A stretch of DNA of 64,000 nt from Macrothele yani (GCA_039090855.1 CM077011.1:37715501-37779500); one strand, 5' to 3'; shown: positions 20,354 through 31,880, numbered from the stretch's first letter. Made by a program: numbers and translations. Notes: generated from the sequence alone by a model not told the origin.

Positions 20354-20893
20354 TCACTTGAGCAAATGTGGTCCACCACTCTCCATGAATATGTAGTATC
20401 TTAAGAAGCCAGCAGCGACACACCTTTGCAGACGAGGAACAAGGTTCTGTATGTTATCGTGAAAAAATGTTGAGCTTAGGGATTCAACAAACTCATGTAA
20501 AGCGGTTTCAGCTGAAGTTTGACTGGAAAACGATTTAATAGAATTCTTCATCAGATCTGATGAATAAGGCTGGTGAGGTAAGGTTTCGTACTTCAGCAGG
20601 TGACTCTTCTGCATTGATTCGTATGCAACGTGGAGTCTACCATTATCATGGAGAAGAATGGGCCCATGGCGGTTGACTAATGCCGATTGTTTTGTGGGCA
20701 GTTTTCCATGCATAATGTCAAGTTCTTGACAATACCTATACTCATGGAGAAGTGTGAGCCCATGGGGATTGACTAATGCCAGCTGTTTTGTTGACAGTTT
20801 TTCATACATAATGCCAAGTTCTTGACATTACCTGTCCTCATGGAGAAGTATGAGCCCATGGAGATTGACTAATGCAGGCTGTTTTGTGAACAG
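20354..20893 (-). pseudogene. mariner transposase G fragment with 96-bp tandem duplication
   Basis: Minus-strand frame: A-L-V-N-R-H-G-P-I-L-L-H-D-N-G-R-L-H-V-A (second Asp, D-N-x-R-x-H), then Y-E-T-L-P-H-Q-P-Y-S-S-D-L (third region, P-Y-S-P-D-L in active copies), then a C-terminus ending R-L-Q-R-C-V-A-A-G-F. The D-N segment is duplicated in tandem: TCATGGAGAAG-type starts at 20646, 20742 and 20838 are exactly 96 bp apart, which keeps the frame. The N-terminal part is missing. Confidence 0.85.
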
Positions 20894-21372
20894 TTTACCT
20901 GCAAGTGAGCGCTGTGTGCGGCACAAACGAGGCAGAACAGAGTGGTGACATCTGGTAGCGTTCAAATGACGGCCGGAATGGAAAAACAAGTGCACTGAAC
21001 GACTTATCGTACGAACTCACTCCAAGCGTGCCAGCTCGTCGAACTCCAAAACGCAGACCTCTTTAAATTTTTACTCACAATCATACAAGAGTTTGTCGAT
21101 ACAAATTTGAAGAATATGACATGAGTTATCGATACAAGAGTTTGTCGATACATTTTCGAAAATATGACATGAGTTATCGATATTTCATTCATGAGTTTTA
21201 TCGATAGTTCTGCGACACGGAAGAACCATCGAGGAACCGTCTAGTTTGAGGATGAAAGGAATTTTGGTGTAACTCGGAAATAGCAGTTAGTATTGATGTA
21301 AACCTCACTTTCTACATGTGAATAGTGAACTTAATTTGAGTCCGGGAAGTACAAGCCAATAATATGGTAAAC
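20894..21372. other. Intron with a short direct duplication
   Basis: Two copies of ACAAGAGTTTGTCGATACA followed by AATATGACATGAGTTATCGA occur at about 21084-21132 and 21142-21182. Otherwise no gene is seen. Confidence 0.6.
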
Positions 21373-21374
21373 TA

Positions 21375-22927
21375 CACTGGTGTGCAAAAATTAAGGACGA
21401 AGAGGATAAATTAGCATAACAGCGGAACGAGCAGGCAGAACGGACCGAAAAGCCACTCAGGAGATAGACTAGGGTCCGGTACGGTAGGGCATGCGCATAA
21501 ATGCAGCATGACGTGGGGAGGGGGTGCCGGAAGGGTATAAAGCACACGGGCGGTGTACGCTCAGCAATTCGGTGAAAGCTATTGCACGGTGTACATCGGT
21601 TCGAACGACGTCGAGTTACTGCCACCGTGTGATATGGCCAACAGGCAATCCAATGGGCGACATCTGGATGACTTTACCAGAGGTCGCGTCATTGGGAAGT
21701 TCGAAGAAGGTCGAAATGTGACTAGTTTGGCCGAGGAGTTCGGGATCGCTCACAGCATCGTTTCACGAGCTTGGAGAGCATTTCTAACGACAGGAATAGC
21801 TGTCCGAGAGTTTAGCAGTGGTCGTCCACGAGCAACCACGGCGGCGGACAACCGGTATATTGCCTTACAGGCGAGAAAAGACAGACGGCAGACAGCGGGA
21901 GAAATCGCAAGGCACATGCAACAGACAACTGGACATCCGTTATCGCGTTTTACCGTTGCCAGGAGGCTGCACAAAGGTGGTCTATTTGCACGACGACCAG
22001 TACGGTGTGTACAATTAACGCCTGCTCATCGCAGACGGGACGGTTTCTGTGGTGCCAGGAACACAAGAACTGGACACATCAGCAATGGGGTCGAGTTCTC
22101 TTTACGGATGAGAGCCGATTTAGTCTGACAAGCGATTCTGGACGTATACACATCTGGAGAGAGCAGGGAACACGCAATCACACCTCCAACATCATCGAAA
22201 GGGACTGGTTTGGAGTTGGTGGAGTTCTCGTTTGGGGCGGTATCATGCTTGGTAGCCGTACTGACCTCCACATCTTCCAAGGAGGTTTAGTCACTGGTGT
22301 CTTCTATTGTACCGAGGTTCTCCTGCCTCACGTGCGTCTGTTTAGAGGTGCTGTGGGTCCTGAGTTCCTCTTCATGGACGACAACGCTACACCTCATCAT
22401 ACAGTGGCTGTCGCAGAGCTGTTGCAGGTTGAAGATATTCGACGCATGGATTGGCCTGCAAGGTCTCCAGACCTAAATCCAATCGAACACGTGTGAGACC
22501 TTCACGGGAGACGGTTGGCAACACGTCCCCAGCCGCTAGCAACGATTCCGCAGCTGCGATTGGCGCTACAAGAGGAATGGGCCGCGATGCCTCAACAGCT
22601 CATTGACAACCTCGTCCTCAGCATGGACAGACGTTGTAAATCCTGCAACGCAGTCAGGGGTGATCATATCTCCTACTAAAGACTGGATTTTTCTTGGCAG
22701 CTTCCTGTCACATGGACGTTTCTGTCTTCTGTCCAGTTGTGCTCGAAGCTACCTTTTCAATAAAGTGCCTTTGTATCCTTTGGATTCCTTGTTTGGACGG
22801 TTTTGCTCACTTGTACCATATTCTTACATCTTGGGGATCTTATGGTATGATTTGAATCGATGTGGAGCACTTCTGCACGACGTTACATTCGAAAAACCGT
22901 CTCGTCCTTAAGTTTTGCACTCCAGTG
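21375..22927 (+). mobile_element. Tc1-like transposon B (1553 bp, TA-flanked)
   Basis: The ends CACTGGTGTGCAAAAATTAA and the matching inverted right end finish at 22927, with TA at 21373-21374 and 22928-22929. It is the same length as copy A and in the opposite orientation, 16.5 kb away in the same gene. Transposase is on the + strand. Confidence 0.95.
21634..22679 (+). pseudogene. Tc1-like transposase B, one frameshift and one stop
   Basis: ATG at 21634 gives M-A-N-R-Q-S-N-G-R-H-L-D-D-F and the helix-turn-helix region. The frame shifts by one near 22030, then continues W-G-R-V-L-F-T-D-E-S-R-F (first Asp), L-F-M-D-D-N-A-T-P-H-H (second) and S-P-D-L-N-P-I-E-H-V (third). It is interrupted by TGA at 22494-22496 where W is expected, and ends at TAA 22677-22679. 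All three catalytic acidic positions are kept, so this is the least decayed of the A/B family here. Confidence 0.93.
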
Positions 22928-22929
22928 TA

Positions 22930-23155
22930 CAACCCAAGTATAATCTGAAGATCATTGTGAATATTTGAAATGCTTTTTTTATTATTATTGTCTTTTTAAT
23001 AAATACCGAAGATGTCCACACATTTTTAGAGCGATGTTTCAGCAATATAATTTATGTTTAAGAATAAACAGCTCTTTCTCTGGACTATGAACTTGCATCC
23101 AGATTTCAAAGATAACAAGAAATTTCTTAAAATTGGTAGTGGTATTTTATTTCTT
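22930..23155. other. AT-rich intron, no gene seen
   Basis: AT-rich spacer between Tc1 copy B and the mariner remnant; nothing recognisable. Confidence 0.5.
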
Positions 23156-23159
23156 TTCT

Positions 23160-23720
23160 GTTCCGCTGCTTTCCATTGGTCCAATAGTTGTTTTAGGTCT
23201 GCGTTCAGAAAGGGCTCCTTTTAGCAGTTGAAAGGCACAACAATAATCCATGGGTGCTGCATCAGAGGACTTTGAAGGAATATGAGCAAAAGGTATAGAC
23301 TTGATACCAGTCTCTTGTTTTAGGTCTGAGCGCTCTTTTTAAAAATCAGTCCGAAGGCACAATAGTTCATTGGTGACACATCAAGGGACTTTGAAGATTA
23401 TGAGCAAAAGGTATAGACTTGATACCCGTCTCTTTTTTAGGTCTGAGCGCTCTTTGTAGCAGCCTGAAGGCACAATAGTCCATTGGTGACACATCAGGAG
23501 ACTTTGAAGGAATATGAGAAAAAGGTATAGACTTGATACCAGTCTTTTTTAGCAGTCCGAAGGCACAATAGTCCATTGGTGACACATCAGGAGACTTTGA
23601 AGGAATATGAGCAAAAGGTATAGACTTGATACCCGTCTCTTTTTTCAATTTTTCAACAAATAGAGCGGTAGATTTAGACGTATAATTGATAACTTTATCC
23701 TGATGCAGTTCTACTCTTTG
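23160..23720 (-). pseudogene. mariner transposase fragment with repeated catalytic segment
   Basis: On the minus strand the frame gives L-H-Q-D-K-V-I-N-Y-T-S-K-S-T-A-L-F (second Asp region), then I-P-S-K-S-P-D-V-S-P-M-D-Y-C-A-F (third Asp). The latter segment, with T-G-I-K-S-I-P-F before it, is repeated about four times between 23240 and 23640 with uneven unit lengths of roughly 80-110 bp. The upstream (N-terminal) part continues at 31775-31880, beyond an inserted SINE and LINE. Confidence 0.85.
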
Positions 23721-23732
23721 AAAGCTCTGTGG

Positions 23733-23758
23733 TTGGCCGCCCCGGTGGCGCAGTGGTC
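23733..23758 (+). mobile_element. SINE family A, 5' part, split by the LINE
   Basis: This is the first 26 bp of a SINE (GCCGCCCCGGTGGCGCAGTG); the rest follows at 31550. The SINE is flanked by the 12-bp duplication AAAGCTCTGTGG (23721-23732 and 31763-31774). The LINE split it after CAGTGGTC. Confidence 0.9.
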
Positions 23759-23991
23759 GTTGAACAGACAAGTCGCATATTTTTTCGGCTCCTGCGTAGA
23801 AGTCAACGTTCGTTAGTTTACTTGTTCTTTTTGTGGTATTTCGTCGTTTTGTGTTTTGGTTACAGTGTTTCGTACCCTCGCTTCACGAGCAGTGAGGCTG
23901 AGTGCCAAGTGGGTGCTCATTTTTTGTTTTTTTTTCATTTTCGTGTGTCGTCAGTTACGACGCATGAGTTTTGGTGGGCCAGTGGTCGAGA

Positions 23992-25648
23992 ATGTCCACT
24001 ACCAATGTGAATAAGTCACCGTCGTCTACTGCTGCTTCGTCGATTGCTGATATGTCTTCGCTTCTTAGTTCTGTGCCTTCTTCGGGGAATGTTGCGTCGA
24101 CAAGTGCTGCTGGACTTCCAAAAACTGTGCTTCTGGCCACCCGTGTGCCGGCTGCTTCTAATGTTCCTGGTTCTGCTAGTCATACTTCAACGTCGTTCGC
24201 ACAAGCTGTGGAAGTCCCTCATATATTTCTAGTGATTCTGCACCACATTTCAAACGTGTAGCTTCGGCGTTGAAAATTATTCTTCCAAGTGATTCGCCGC
24301 AAGGTAAGCAGTTGTCGTCTGCCTTATTGTTAAGTGTTTTCATTCCTGCTTTGCGTGACACCCCCCTCCCCCAGTATCTGCATGCTGTGTCGAAGGTCGT
24401 TCCAGCCGAAAGCATTGTGTCCATTATTCGCTTGGGTGGAGGGGTGGTTGTTCACTTCACCCACCAGCAAGCAGTAGATTTAATTATATTTCATGGGATT
24501 GATATTGGGTCCTTTCATCTACAACCTGTCGCTGCAGCCCAAAGACCAGTTACGGTGACCCTCTCTCCTGTACCAACGGCTGTTCCTGATTCTCTGTTGA
24601 TTGATGCCCTCAACACGATGGGTCGTGTTGTGGAGTGACCAAGATTCTTCCAGCTACAGCCCGTGATTCGCCCCTGAAACATGTGCAGGGTGGGCGCCGC
24701 CAGTACCGGGTTATCTTTCCAACTTCTCAGTCAATTGCGGAACGCCCTGCAACTCTGGAATTAGTCACTGATACCCGGACGTACTTTTTTAATCTTTTTG
24801 CAGGGGTTCAGTGCTTCCGCTGTAAGGGGGAAGGTCATCTCGCTTCTGCTTGTCCTCATGCTACTCCTGGTGCTAGATCTGATTCTTCATTAGCTACCAC
24901 AGTTCAGGTGGCCGCTGCCCCTGCGGATGTTGTGCAGGCAGCTGAGGCACCTGCTCACATTCTACCTTCATCAATTTTGCCTGCTGTTTCTCCAGTCGTT
25001 CCTTCCCTCCCGGTTCCTGTCGTCGTACTGGATGATTTGGAGCCCTCCAATGAGGATTTTCCATCGCTAGAAGTGTCTGCACCTAAATCACAACGTAAAC
25101 GCCCCAGCTCACCTGGTGTTTCTACTCGCTCTTCTCGTTCGTCTCAACGTCTTCGGTCCAAGAAACCAGCACATTCTAATTCGGGTTCACCTAGCCATCA
25201 TGAGCCAAATTCTGATTTACTAGTTTCGAACCGGTTCGCATGTCTCCCGGATGATGATGTTATGGACACGGTTGCCCCTGATCCTGATGACACTGCAATG
25301 GTTGACTCTGACGATGATTCTCCTTCTCCTACACTTCTTGACATTTCTACTATGTTTGAAGAACTTGCGGTGCCTTTGCACCCTCTTACCTTATCTGATC
25401 TGTATGCATTGACCACTCGCCCGCGTAAGGCGAAGTTGATCACACTACCTTGCATTAAGAGTAAGCTTCACTTGCTGCCTGAAATGATTGCACAGCTAAA
25501 CCAGTTCCATGCATTTATAACTAATGTTACTTTGCCTGGCGGGACTGAGCAATATGCTCGCCGTCTGGGATACTTACTCAAGATTTTGAGGGCTGAACTG
25601 GAAGGCTGGATGCAACCTATCAGTGATGTCCTTGTTAACACTACTTAG
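23992..25648 (+). pseudogene. LINE ORF1 (nucleic-acid-binding protein), two frameshifts
   Basis: From ATG at 23992 the frame runs with Ser/Thr/Ala-rich residues to about 24210, shifts, continues to about 24630 (A-L-N-T-M-G-R-V-V-E), shifts again, and ends at TAG 25646-25648. The last section has a zinc knuckle C-F-R-C-K-G-E-G-H-L-A-S-A-C (C-x2-C-x4-H-x4-C) near 24810, then a low-complexity Pro/Ser/Asp region. ORF1 proteins of this type bind the element RNA and chaperone target-primed reverse transcription. The end overlaps the ORF2 start by about 23 bases. The shifts look like single-base losses, for example GTGGAG-TGACC near 24630. Confidence 0.85.
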
Positions 25649-28600
25649 CTTTAATTGTAGAGGGCTTGCGTCTTCTGCGGCGAATGCTTTGGTTTACGAG
25701 GACGTTCGTTACCTGGGGGCTAATATCCTCCTTCTCCAGGAGACGAACTGTTCCTTGGATGCCGGGTGTTTCCGCTGGAGACGCTGGCCGTACATTTTTT
25801 ATCATAATTACCGGACCCATCTCAGGTCTGGTACCGCTATAGCGTTTCATGTGCGTTTTCATTCTTCCCTTTCTGATCTTGTTGAGTCACAGAGTCTGCT
25901 GGGTTCTTTTCAACATATTTCTTTTTGTTTTTGTTCTAAACGTATTCATGTTTTCAATATCCATATTCCGCAATCTGCTACGGGTGCAGAAACTCTCCTT
26001 CAACATCTTTCTTCTATCCTTTCGACCCTCCATCCAAATGATACAGTCATTGTTGCAGGCGATTTCAATTGCACTTTGCAACCCGGTTTTGACCGAGATG
26101 GTTCAACCGAAAGCCGTTCCGACCTTGTTTCCAATCTCACTCAACTCGTTGTTAATTTTGATTTGATTGATGCATTCCGTTCCCTCCATCCCCGGTCCAA
26201 GGAATTTTCCTGGTTCCCCCCGGCTGCTTCACGCTGTGTCGCAGCACGCCTAGATAGATTCTATGTTTCCCGTTTTCTCCATTCCTCTCTAGTTGAAATT
26301 ACTCATCATCCTTCCGTTTCGTCAGATCATCGCCCCGTTCTTTTAAAACTGTTTTTGCAATCTTCCTCTGTTCCCCCTTCCCCAGTCTGGTCACTCGACG
26401 ATTCAGTTTTAACTGATCCTCTTTTCTGTGCTGAAATTCGCTCTTTGATCTCGTCGTCTGTGCAACAACTTTCTTCGTCTGACGACCCAGTGGCTCTGTG
26501 GCTTTCCACGAAAATTTCGATTATTTCTTTCGCACGTTAGTTTTCTTTCTCTTCCGTACTTCTCGCTTTCAAGATATTGTTGTTCTCCGTCGTAAATTGC
26601 AGACTATTTCTCCTTCTGATCCTTCTTTTCCCGTGTTTCAAGCTCAACTTCGTCGTATTCTGTTTACTTTTGCTTCAACAGCCATTACTCGTCTGAAATT
26701 CACTCACTTGCGGTTTCACGACGACCCCTTTTCTAGTTTGAAGTCCCTTGAGGAGTATCATGTTAAAAGCAACACAATTTCCTTTCTTTCACTACCTGAC
26801 GGATCTACAGTTACCGACCCTTATCGTATCTGTGAACTTACTTTTTCCCATTATTCGGATCGTTTTCAACACCGACTCCTTTCTCCTGCAGATACCTCCC
26901 CTCTTCTTCATGTCCTCCCTCAGGTTCCACAATGTTTTTTTGATTCTCTTGTTTCTCCTATCTCTCCTTCTGAAGTCCGCTCTGCAATTTCCAGTCTGAA
27001 TGACCGTTCTTCCCCTGGCGCGGACGGTCTTCCGCTCTCATTTTATAAGAAGTTTCTTCCTTCTCTCCTCCCGCTTCTGGTTGCTTGTTTTAATGCCGTT
27101 TTTACTTCTTCAAATTTTCAGTCTTCTGATTTCACTTTTGCTCTTCTCCGTCTCATCCCCAAAACCGGAAACCTTGGTCTTTTTTCTAACTGGCGTCCTA
27201 TCTCTATTCTTAATACTGACTACAAAACCTTTGCTAAAATTCTCGCTTTTCGCCTCAATCCCGTCTTGCAGCATTTAATCCACCCCGATCAAACTTACAC
27301 TATTCCCTCCCGTTCGATTACTACCAACATTTCCACCATTCGCAACTTATATTTTCTTGCTTCCCAACGTTCCGAACCTCTCGCAATTTTTAATATTGAT
27401 CAGAAACAAGCTTTTGACTCCATTAATCACTCTTATCTTTTTGCTGTTCTTCGTCATTTTGGCTTTCCTACTCTTTTCTGTCAAGCTCTTATTAATCTTT
27501 ACTCTCACTCTTCTTTCCGTATTCGCACTTCCACATTCATGACAGCTACCATCCCCTTTGACAACGGGATCCGGCAGGGTTGTCCGCTTTCGGGTCAACT
27601 TTTTACGCTTGCGTTTGAACCTCTCTTAATTTGCCTGCGTTCTCGTTTGTTTTCTGTGATTCCTCGCAGTATTGCTCCTACTCGTCACCACCGCATAGTG
27701 TTGTCTGCATATGCTGATGACCTCACTCTCTTTCTTCGCACTGAACGTTCTTTCGGTGTTGTCCTTTCTGCTTATCGTGAGTATGCTTCGATTTCCGGTT
27801 CCGAACTTAATATGTCTAAATCTGTCGGTCTGTGGGCCGGATCGTGGGTGGCACACGGTGATCGCCCTTGGGGTGCCCGTTGGTCATCCTCGGTCATTAA
27901 ACTTCTTGGTGTGTACGTTGGAAATCCCGTGGCTGTTGCTGATGCCACATGGGTTCCTTTGGTTCAGCAGCTCAATCGCCGTCTTGCTCCTTTTTGCCGG
28001 TTCAAACCTTTTTTGTCCTTTTTAGCAGAGCACATCTGGTTTCTTCCTTTCTTCTTCCCATTTTGACACATTCGTGGTTTGCTTATTTTCCCTCGCCCAT
28101 TTTTCTCCAATCCGCTCAACGTTTGATTACTGATTTCATCTGGAATAAAGTTCACTGGGTTCATCGTTCTACTCTCGTCCTTCCTCTGTCCTTTGGAGGT
28201 CTTGCCCTCCCAGATCTTTTTCAAAAATCTAATGCTATTCATCTTCAGACCTTTCTCCGTTCTTTTTCTCATCCTCAGATTTCATCGCTTACTATTGTTG
28301 ATACTTTACTTTTCCCTCGCAGTCCGTTTCTCACTCTCGCTACTTTCCTCCGTATGGATCTGTTCCCCCTCATTCCAGATCACTTTCCCGATACTTATCG
28401 CACCGTTTTTTCCTCTGGCATTCCTTATGTCCCGTCCGTCTCCCACCTACCTCAACTAATGATCTGCTTGCGGAACCTCTCTTTTACTCCTCTGCACTCC
28501 GTTCTCCCTCTTCACCGTACTTGTGCTTCTCCACCTGGTTCGCCAGTGGCGTGGTACAGGTATCCCAACTTGTAGATGCTTCTCTTCGCTGGAAGTCTCT

Positions 28601-29438
28601 TTCCCAAATCGACCCCCCTCTTGCTGACACTCCCTTACATCGCGCCCAACTCCGGTTGCTTCATTTTCAGCTTCAACGCCTTTACCCGTCCCTCGTGAAT
28701 TCTTTTGGGTTAATTGTTTCTTCTTCGGCGTCCCCTTGCCTTCCTTTTCTGGTTTATTTGAATGATGTTCCCTTTCTGGTGCATCAAGTTACTGCGAAAC
28801 TCTTGTACCGCCACTTTCTTACTTATTTTCGAGCACCTCTCGCTATTCCTTTTGTGCCTCCTGATGAAACCTCTCAGACATGGGTCGATTCACAAATTTC
28901 TCTGGCTTCCCCAAAAGCAACTGATATTCATTGGCTACATCTTCATCGCCGCTTGCTCACACCACGAACTCTTCATCGTTTCGGTCGCCTGTCTTCTCCC
29001 TTGTGTTTTTTCTGTTCAACGCTCGGTGATGTTCATCACGCATATGACTCCTGTTTAGTTTTACAGCCTCTTTTTTCATTGATGTTTGCTCTTCTCTCCA
29101 AGGTCTGTCCTTCCTTTCACTCTGTTTCCCATTACTATTTTCTTCGCCGTCATCATCCTTCCGCTGCTGTTCACAATCCAGTTTGCGCGTTTTTAATTTT
29201 GCAGGCCAAACTGACTATTTATTTATACTATCATACCAGTGTTGATCGGCCTGCTCTTCGTCGATATCATCCTGCGAGAGTTTTTCTGTGCCGTAGGTTT
29301 CGTTCCTCGATCAAGTCCGTCATCCAACTTGAGTACGAGGTAGCTCTGGCCCGGCAGGCAGTTCCTGCTTTCTTCTCGATCTGGTCCCCCCACCTCCCCT
29401 GGTTTCGGGTTGAGCATGGGTTGATTCAATTCGTTTGA
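25626..29438 (+). pseudogene. LINE ORF2: APE endonuclease, reverse transcriptase, zinc motif; three frameshifts
   Basis: ATG at 25626 begins M-S-L-L-T-L-L-S-F-N-C-R-G-L-A. The endonuclease shows L-L-L-Q-E-T-N, V-A-G-D-F-N-C-T and S-S-D-H-R-P-V-L-L. After a shift near 26510-26540 the reverse transcriptase follows: N-W-R-P-I-S-I-L-N, F-N-I-D-Q-K-Q-A-F-D-S-I-N-H, G-I-R-Q-G-C-P-L-S-G, and catalytic Y-A-D-D-L-T-L-F. Further shifts lie near 28000-28060 and 28525-28570. The C-terminus has C-F-F-C-S-T-L-G-D-V-H-H-A-Y (a C-x2-C-x..-H-x..-C motif). Total length is about 1270 codons, normal for the group. All catalytic motifs remain, so decay is recent or partly sequencing error. Confidence 0.9.
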
Positions 29439-31549
29439 TCAGTTGTTTTTTCTTGTTTTTGTTATGGTGTACTGGTTTCTTCACTTTGTTTGTTTTTGCT
29501 TTTCCGGGTTGTTGTCTTGTTCTGTTTTTGATTGAGCTGCAGGTTTTATTTTGCCTTGTATTCATTCTTTTCTTCTAATCTTGTTGTTTTTCCTTTTTTT
29601 TACCGTTTTCCTTTTCTTGTTTTTATGATGGCCCTTTGGTAATGTTGTACTGTTTTGCTTCCTTGAGATTCCGGTCTTTTTGTTGTTTTCTCCTCTGTGC
29701 TTTGTTAGCTCATTCTACTGGTCGGTATATTCTTTCTTGGATAGTGCTTTTCTATACTTTTCCTCTTACTAGCGGCCTCGGCCTCTTTGTCTGAATTTTC
29801 TTGTCGTTTTGCGCTGTGATTGGATGTTTTACAGCTAGTTGCTCTGACTTTTTTCTGTCCGGAGTCCGTGGGCATTTGTATTCCTGTGTTCTGTGTGCAT
29901 TTTTTTCTGGTTCTTGGTGGTGCTGTGCAATCGGTTATTGTATTTTGTGTCGGTATTTTTGTTGAGTTGTTTGTCTCTGTAATATTGTGTGCTTGCTTTC
30001 TATGTTTTCGTCGGCCACAGTTGTTGGTCGACGCATTTCTTGTTGTGGTGTTTTGTTGTACTGGTTGGCCACCAATTGTTTGTGATCACTGTTATTGTTT
30101 GGTATTAGTGTGATGCTTGTTGGGTGTTGTTGTTTTCCGTTGGGCTAGTCTGTGTTGTCTAGTTTTGCAAAAATTTTTTGGCGTGTTGTGTTTCTTTCGT
30201 GCTTGTTTGTTTGTTGTTGTTCCTGATCTTCTTTTTTGTACTGTGTTTCCTTAATGTGGTATTACCGTGTTTTTGTAATTGCTCTTGCTTTTTGCACATG
30301 TTGTGTTTAGTTGTTCGGATGGCGGCTGTCATACTCGCTCTGCTCCTGTGTGAGTTTTTTTAATACTGTGATTGTATTTTACCTATACTGCTAATGTGAT
30401 AATCTTGTTTTTTACTTGTTTGTGTATGTTCTACTTTCATGTTTCAGTTGGCTCCGCAGTTTAGGGAGCCTTTTTTCTCATACCTTGTGTTTCATGTTCA
30501 CTTGTTTGTCTATTGGGTTACGTTGACCCAAGGAGTTGGTCAACGCTCTATTTGCCTTGTACTTTTTTTTACTGTGCCTCTTGTGTTTTTTTTTCTAGAC
30601 TGTATGTGACTACATGTGTAGTGAAGTAGTCAGTTGAGGCAGTTTTGTCTTTGATAATGTTTTAAGTGCACTTTTTGTGTTTTCGTTTTTGTGTTTCTTT
30701 GCACTCAAGCTAGGGTTCTACGTCTTGCTTCGTGCTTCTCCTGTCAGGTTTTTCCTGTAATATTGTATTTTTTCTCGGCACAGCCTTCTGTTGCCGTGCA
30801 CGACTGGACGTACTTTGTGTTGTTTTCAATGTGTTATGATGCTATGCGATCTTGTTTCCGCGTGATTCTCTCTATAGCGCCACGTCGGCTTCTGGGGTTT
30901 GTCAACGCGCGTCTTCTTGTTTTGAGTATGAAATTGGAATTGAGTGCGATTTTTTTTGTGAACCTCGTGTGCCTGTTTGGCTACATTTATTTTGTGTGAT
31001 GCAGCGGTTTTTCCCCTTATTATCATGTATTCTTCTGTACAGTGTTCCTCCTGACTTACATGCGTCACTTCGTATTTCGTTTTTAGTTATAGCGGTTGGT
31101 TAACACCCCTTTTTTTATGTGCACGGTTTTTTTTGCTTTTTATGTTCTTCTTGTACTAATGTTTTGGCCGCTACTGCATCGTTTTCAGAAGTACAGTTTT
31201 GTTTCTCCTGTCGCTGTCTTGCAATGTAAGTCAATTTGTGTTGTGTTGTATTGTTGTGTTTTTTACCTGTCACCTTTGTGTTACGCGCTGCTATGTACTT
31301 GTTTTTGGAATGTGTTTTTCTTCCCTCACTCTGGGGTTTGGGTTTTGTAATATGTGTGTTTTTCGTTTTTGTTTTCTGTGTTCCTTTTTTATCTGTATAT
31401 ATTTTAATTTTGTTCTGATGTTACCAGTTTTCCTTCCTCCTTTCTTTTGTGTTGAGACTTCTTGGCCTCGTCTCTTTTAATACAGTCTCATGTGACTGAA
31501 GCGTATCACATGTACCTTGCTTTTAGACTAATAAAGGTTTATTTTGAAG
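29439..31549 (+). other. LINE 3' UTR, 2.1 kb, T/G-rich
   Basis: The + strand is strongly rich in T and G, with few A runs. Hydrophobic reading frames of 60-100 codons occur throughout, as expected from TTT/TTG/TGT-rich sequence, and show no protein resemblance. AATAAAGG lies at 31530-31537, 12 bases before the element end at 31549. Confidence 0.8.
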
Positions 31550-31762
31550 GCAGTGGTCTAAGCGATGGCCTCTGATCATTTGTCCGAAAGGGGTCCGGGT
31601 TCGAATCCCGGTGAGGCATGGATGTTGTGTTTGTCTTACGGCACTGGCTCTCCCCCTTCCCTGGAACCAGTGACCCTAAATTAGGGACGGGCGACTGCTT
31701 ATAGCCCATTGAGTTGCTCACGGTGGTCGTTAAACCTCCAATCAAAAAAAAAAAAAAAAAGA
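31550..31762 (+). mobile_element. SINE family A, 3' part after the LINE
   Basis: Starts with the second copy of GCAGTGGTC, then the rest of the tRNA-like head (box B GGGTTCGAATCC), the conserved body and a poly-A tail to 31762. The right copy of the SINE target duplication follows at 31763-31774. Joined to 23733-23749 this would be a normal full-length copy. Confidence 0.92.
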
Positions 31763-31774
31763 AAAGCTCTGTGG

Positions 31775-31880
31775 ATAAAGAAATGATATTTCCGCTTTAA
31801 ATATAGGAGCTAAAAGATTATTTTGGTAATATGTAGAATTGATTTTAACCTTGGTTTCAACTTCAATTTCTCATAGTAAG
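31775..31880 (-). pseudogene. mariner transposase fragment, upstream part
   Basis: Minus-strand reading gives V-E-T-K-V-K-I-N-S-T-Y-Y-Q-N-N-L-L-A-P-I and then F-L-Y-P. This is the mariner stretch that precedes the second catalytic Asp. It is in frame with the fragment at 23160-23720 once the SINE and its duplication are left out, which shows the SINE landed in the mariner. Confidence 0.85.

Larger units (their letters stand above)
23759..31549 (+). mobile_element. Tx1-like APE-type LINE, 7791 bp, full length but frameshifted
   Basis: The limits are set by a 9-bp target duplication, GCAGTGGTC, at 23750-23758 and 31550-31558, interrupting a SINE head. Layout: about 230 bp 5' UTR, ORF1 with a CCHC knuckle, ORF2 with endonuclease, reverse transcriptase and a C-terminal zinc motif, then a 2.1 kb T-rich 3' UTR with AATAAA close to the end (31530) and no poly-A tail. 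ORF2 wording such as N-W-R-P-I-S-I-L-N-T-D-Y-K, H-P-D-Q-T-Y-T-I-P and G-C-P-L-S-G-Q-L fits the Tx1/L1 lineage. That assignment is from family knowledge and was not computed. Confidence 0.9.

Noticed and set aside
29820..31480. Several reading frames of 60-100 codons that look like membrane proteins
   Set aside because: They arise from T/G-rich composition in the LINE 3' UTR, overlap each other in different frames and show no motif.
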